Source: Erythrobacter sp. NAP1
GTDB taxonomy: Bacteria > Pseudomonadota > Alphaproteobacteria > Sphingomonadales > Sphingomonadaceae
Assembly (NCBI RefSeq): GCF_000152865.1
Contig: NZ_CH672390.1
Location: 1-64,000, forward strand
Direction: 5' to 3'
DNA: 64,000 bases
The notes below the pieces were generated by a model. The model was not told where the DNA came from. It saw nothing but the letters and a program-made list of their open reading frames with translations, and made no database searches. Below, piece after piece: positions 61,099 to 64,000 of this stretch. A program made the position numbers and the translations under genes. Every line of letters begins with the position of its first letter. Positions within the stretch are counted from its first letter, which is position 1.

Positions 61099-62361
61099 AT
61101 GACCAAATTGAGCGGATCTGACAGCAAGAGCACCCTCTATTGCAGCTTCTGCGGCAAGTCGCAGCACGAAGTGCGCAAGCTCATCGCCGGCCCGACCGTG
61201 TTCATCTGCGATGAATGCGTGGAGCTGTGCAACGACATCATCCGCGAAGAGACGAAGGCTGGCATTGCCGGCAAGAAGGAAGGCGAGGTCCCGACCCCTT
61301 CCGAAATTTTTGCAACGCTGAACGACTACGTGATTGGCCAGAACTCGGCCAAGCGGAACCTGTCGGTCGCGGTTCACAACCACTACAAGCGCCTGAAGCA
61401 CTCGGGCAAAGCCGACGGGGTTGAACTGGCCAAGTCGAACATCCTGCTGGTGGGACCCACCGGTACGGGTAAGACGCTGCTCGCACAGACGCTGGCGCGT
61501 ACCTTCGACGTGCCGTTCACGATGGCCGACGCCACCACGCTGACCGAAGCGGGTTACGTGGGTGAAGACGTTGAGAACATCATTCTCAAGCTGCTGCAGT
61601 CATCGGACTACAACGTCGAGAAAGCGCAGCACGGCATCGTCTACATCGACGAGATCGACAAGATCACGCGCAAGGCGGAAAACCCCTCGATCACGCGCGA
61701 CGTGTCGGGTGAGGGCGTTCAACAGGCTCTGCTCAAGCTGATGGAAGGGACCACCGCTTCCGTCCCGCCACAGGGCGGTCGCAAGCACCCGCAGCAGGAA
61801 TTCCTTCAGGTCGACACGACCAACATTCTGTTCATCTGTGGCGGCGCGTTTGCCGGTCTCGACAAGATCATCGCCGACCGCCTGCAGAAGCGTTCGATCG
61901 GCTTTGGCGCGCATGTCGCCGATCCGGAAAAGCGCAAGGTTGGCGAACTGCTTGAAAAGAGCGAACCTGAAGACCTTCTCAAGTTCGGCCTCATCCCGGA
62001 ATTCGTCGGTCGTCTGCCGGTGATCGCGACCCTGCACGACCTCGACGTCGATGCTCTGGTCACGATCCTGAAGGAGCCGAAGAACGCGCTGGTCAAGCAG
62101 TACCGCAAGCTGTTCGAGCTTGAGGATGTTGACCTGACCTTCACCGACGAAGCCCTCGTCGCGATTGCCGAACGCGCCATCAAGCGCAAGACCGGCGCGC
62201 GCGGCCTGCGCTCGATCGTCGAAGGCATTCTGCTCGATACGATGTTCGACCTTCCCGATATGGAAGGCGTTGCCGAAATCGTGATCGATCAGGATGTGGT
62301 CGAAGGCAAGAAAGACCCGATCCGCGTCCATGGCGGCGAGGCGAAGGAAGAAGCGGCCTGA
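61099..62361 (+). CDS. clpX: ATP-dependent Clp protease ATPase subunit ClpX
   Basis: A 420-residue AAA+ unfoldase. The N-terminal C4 zinc-binding domain is [16 protein letters not shown] with [10 protein letters not shown]. Walker A is [17 protein letters not shown], the pore loop GYVGEDVE and the sensor region [25 protein letters not shown] provides the ClpP-docking loop (IGF). The ATG at 61099 has CAGGA before it. A longer upstream frame would overlap the hairpin region. The stop overlaps the next start by one base (TGATG). Confidence 0.97.
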   Translation: MTKLSGSDSKSTLYCSFCGKSQHEVRKLIAGPTVFICDECVELCNDIIREETKAGIAGKKEGEVPTPSEIFATLNDYVIGQNSAKRNLSVAVHNHYKRLKHSGKADGVELAKSNILLVGPTGTGKTLLAQTLARTFDVPFTMADATTLTEAGYVGEDVENIILKLLQSSDYNVEKAQHGIVYIDEIDKITRKAENPSITRDVSGEGVQQALLKLMEGTTASVPPQGGRKHPQQEFLQVDTTNILFICGGAFAGLDKIIADRLQKRSIGFGAHVADPEKRKVGELLEKSEPEDLLKFGLIPEFVGRLPVIATLHDLDVDALVTILKEPKNALVKQYRKLFELEDVDLTFTDEALVAIAERAIKRKTGARGLRSIVEGILLDTMFDLPDMEGVAEIVIDQDVVEGKKDPIRVHGGEAKEEAA

Positions 62362-62705
62362 TGGTTTCAGGCGGGCCATTGCTGCTTGCAGCTGTAACCT
62401 GCCTGTTCCTCATTGCATCTGCATTCTGGGCGGAGCGTCGCTTCGCCGGATATGATCGCCTGCCCCGGCAATTCGGCTTCACTCTCAAGCCAACATCCTA
62501 CGGCCCGCGCTGGCTCATCATCTGGCTCGTGCCCGCTGTCATTATCGGCGCGATAGCTCTGGCTGTGTTCACCCCGGCGCTTTTCCCGCCGGAAAGCATC
62601 AGAGGTGAACCGGGAACCGGGGTCGTGATTGCCAGCCTTGTCGGCGCTGCTGCCCAGGTCTTCATCCTGTGGCTCCTGGTGCGCTGGGCGAACGAACAAG
62701 GCTGA
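62361..62705 (+). CDS. Small membrane protein
   Basis: A 114-residue protein with three hydrophobic segments (LLLAAVTCLFLIASAFWAE, WLIIWLVPAVIIGAIALAVF and VVIASLVGAAAQVFILWLLV). I do not recognise a family. Start overlaps the clpX stop by one base, so it is likely translated by coupling with clpX. The next gene (racemase) begins 8 bases after its stop. Confidence 0.65.
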   Translation: MVSGGPLLLAAVTCLFLIASAFWAERRFAGYDRLPRQFGFTLKPTSYGPRWLIIWLVPAVIIGAIALAVFTPALFPPESIRGEPGTGVVIASLVGAAAQVFILWLLVRWANEQG

Positions 62706-62712
62706 CTTTCGC

Positions 62713-63405
62713 TTGAAAACGATCGGTATAATCGGCGGGATGAGCTGGGAAAGCTCGGCGCAATACTACGCCATCATCAATCGGGCAGTGCGCGACCGAC
62801 TGGGCTCGCCTCACTCGGCGCGCATCCTTCTGCACAGCCTCGACTTCGCGCCGATTGCGCAGTTGCAGGCGGATGGCGAGTGGGAGGAACTGGGCGAGGC
62901 GATGGCGGACAGTGCCCGCTCTCTCGAAGCGGGCGGAGCCGATTGCCTGCTGATTGCCACTAATACGATGCACAAGCTAGCCGACGATGTTGAGGAGGCG
63001 AGCGACCTCCCGCTGCTGCATATCGCCGATAGCGCGGCGGATGCGGCCTGCGCAGAAGGGCTGACCAAAATGGCGCTTCTGGGCACAGCCTTTACCATGG
63101 AACAGGACTTCTACCGCGAGCGGCTCGAGGAGCATCACGGGCTCGACGTGATCATCCCGGAAGCCGGCGACAGGGCCGAGGTTCATCGGATCATCTACGA
63201 AGAACTGATTGCGGGCGAAGTGCTCGATGCCTCGCGAGAAACCTATCGCGAGATCATCGCAAGGCTGGTCGATCAGGGGGCGCAAGGCGTGATCCTCGGC
63301 TGCACGGAGATCATGCTTCTCATCAGCCAGAGCGACAGTCCTGTGCCAGTTTTCGACACGACTGAACTGCATGCGCTAGCCGCCGTCGACTTCGCGCTCT
63401 CGTAA
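62713..63405 (+). CDS. Aspartate/glutamate racemase family protein (YgeA-like)
   Basis: A 230-residue protein starting at a TTG codon (62713), after which KTIGIIGGMSWESSAQYY shows the family start. The two catalytic positions are in LIATNTMHKL near residue 82 (Thr where aspartate racemases have Cys) and VILGCTEIMLL near residue 196 (Cys). The Thr/Cys pair is reported for the broad-specificity YgeA type of amino-acid racemase. No ATG lies closer than MSWESS, which would cut the nucleotide-like N-terminal strand. It is co-oriented with clpX. Confidence 0.87.
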   Translation: MKTIGIIGGMSWESSAQYYAIINRAVRDRLGSPHSARILLHSLDFAPIAQLQADGEWEELGEAMADSARSLEAGGADCLLIATNTMHKLADDVEEASDLPLLHIADSAADAACAEGLTKMALLGTAFTMEQDFYRERLEEHHGLDVIIPEAGDRAEVHRIIYEELIAGEVLDASRETYREIIARLVDQGAQGVILGCTEIMLLISQSDSPVPVFDTTELHALAAVDFALS

Positions 63406-63426
63406 AAAACCACGCCCAAAAACTAA

Positions 63427-63460
63427 CCCCGCCCGGTCGTGGAGGTACGACCGGGCGGGG
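63427..63460. terminator. Hairpin terminator between racemase and fasciclin genes
   Basis: CCCCGCCCGGTCGT (63427-63440) and ACGACCGGGCGGGG (63447-63460) form a perfect 14-bp stem with a GGAGGT loop. On the minus strand the stem is followed by TTAGTTTTT, so it most probably ends the fasciclin transcript; on the plus strand there is no T-run. Confidence 0.85.
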
Positions 63461-63534
63461 CGGTTGTCGGCGCTGACCCCGGGTTGGGAGGGGGGATCGA
63501 TGGGGGCAGCGCCAGCTGTGAGAGGGTTTAAGGG

Positions 63535-64000
63535 TTAGGCGGGGAGGAACACCCCGTCGGTCACGTGGATGACGCCATTCGAGGTCTGGACGTCGGCCTG
63601 CGTCACGGCGGTGGCGCGGCCCTTGGCATCGGTGATGACGATCGTGTCACCCGACAGGCGAGCGGTCAGTTCTTCGCCTGCAAGCGTCTCGATCGTCGCG
63701 GTACCGTTGTGGCGCTTAATGAGGCTCACAAGATCGCTCGACGTCACCGAACCCGACACGGCGTGATAGGTGAGGACGGTGGTCAGCGTGCCCTTGTTTT
63801 CGGGACGAAGCAGCGTGGAAACGGTGCCGTCGGGGAGCTTTGCAAAGGCAGTGTCGGTCGGGGCGAACACCGTGAACGGGCCAGGGTTCGAGAGGGTGCC
63901 AGCGAGGTCTGCCGCGGTCACGGCTGCAACGAGCGTGTTGTGAACGCCGGTCGATTGCGCGGTCTGAACGATGTTCGGAGCCTGCGTGCTCGCGGTGCGG
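63535..64000 (-). CDS. Fasciclin-domain protein (5' part beyond window)
   Basis: The C-terminal about 155 residues are visible and the frame stays open past the window edge. The fasciclin (FAS1) hallmarks are present: HNTLVAAVTAADLAGTLSNP, GPFTVFAPTDTAFAKLP, TVLTYHAVSGSVTSSDL and SNGVIHVTDGVFLP. FAS1 domains mediate adhesion and are usually exported. The start and any signal peptide lie outside. A strong terminator lies 75 bp downstream. Confidence 0.9.
   Translation of the reverse strand, partial: RTASTQAPNIVQTAQSTGVHNTLVAAVTAADLAGTLSNPGPFTVFAPTDTAFAKLPDGTVSTLLRPENKGTLTTVLTYHAVSGSVTSSDLVSLIKRHNGTATIETLAGEELTARLSGDTIVITDAKGRATAVTQADVQTSNGVIHVTDGVFLPA

Noticed and set aside
62713-62760. Racemase start at the ATG of MSWESS
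   Set aside because: It would remove the conserved IGIIGG strand that forms part of the fold; the TTG start keeps it.
1-64000. Prophage, genomic island or insertion sequence
   Set aside because: No integrase, transposase, phage structural gene, att duplication or abrupt composition change was seen anywhere in the window.

Overview
The window is about 64 kb of high-GC, densely packed alphaproteobacterial chromosome. The gene content points to Sphingomonadales, most likely the Erythrobacteraceae: an Entner-Doudoroff block (zwf-edd-glk), a DUF1465 gene beside YdcH-family genes and ptsP, a RodZ-like/CpoB-like/TilS run, many SPOR-domain and DUF proteins, fatty-acyl catabolic genes, and clpP/clpX downstream of tig. 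This assignment is inferred from gene content only, because no rRNA or marker phylogeny is available here. Both ends are truncated genes: an old-yellow-enzyme on the left and a fasciclin-domain protein on the right. There is no prophage, insertion sequence, CRISPR array, rRNA or recognisable transcription regulator gene. Two tRNAs are present, Val(CAC) and Leu(UAG).

Layout. 1-9.5 kb: flavin oxidoreductase, EamA transporter, DUF2254 membrane protein, nadA, acyl-CoA synthetase, DUF1499, MBL hydrolase plus DUF4230, glpK. 9.5-16.6 kb: DUF1465, two YdcH-family proteins, ptsP (nitrogen PTS EI), RodZ-like protein, CpoB-like TPR protein, tilS. 16.6-25.6 kb: L,D-transpeptidase, then the tightly packed minus-strand operon zwf-edd-glk-ppc-like, then a transglutaminase-like protein. 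25.8-31.1 kb: rimO, DUF1761, a K+ channel with a TrkA-N domain, surE, serS. 31.2-40.6 kb: small proteins, a Gly/Glu-rich lipoprotein, a PKHD hydroxylase, a membrane protein, a GH42 beta-galactosidase, two acyl-CoA dehydrogenases, a secreted caspase-family protein. 40.6-45.1 kb: tRNA-Val, sppA, pyrB and a dihydroorotase-like pseudoenzyme. 45.4-49.6 kb: SPOR-TPR lipoprotein, ribbon-helix-helix protein, orphan ParA and a divergent SPOR-Sel1 protein. 49.7-55.4 kb: DUF418, lipoprotein, bfd-bfr iron store, DUF2721, der, DUF3297, tRNA-Leu. 55.5-64 kb: tig with a lysine/alanine tail, cation/proton antiporter, amidase, clpP, clpX, small membrane protein, Asp/Glu racemase, fasciclin protein.

How the genes work together. 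Glucose is phosphorylated (Glk), oxidised (Zwf) and dehydrated (Edd) by products of one overlapping operon. That operon ends in a PEP-carboxylase homologue whose active-site motifs are altered. Tig, ClpP and ClpX form a protein folding and degradation cluster. Bfd and Bfr form an iron release and storage pair. PyrB is translationally coupled to a catalytically dead dihydroorotase, as in the PyrB/PyrC' complexes known from Pseudomonas.

Features most worth a second look: (1) a family of intergenic elements built from covarying hairpins with fixed linkers (9.5, 10.1-10.3, 27.8 and 45.3 kb); (2) a four-unit direct repeat with 20-bp periodicity upstream of the transglutaminase gene; (3) the ParA/RHH/SPOR/SPOR gene group; (4) the two probable pseudoenzymes (PEPC-like and PyrC-like); (5) tilS, which has no ATG, GTG or TTG start available ahead of its catalytic PP-loop.
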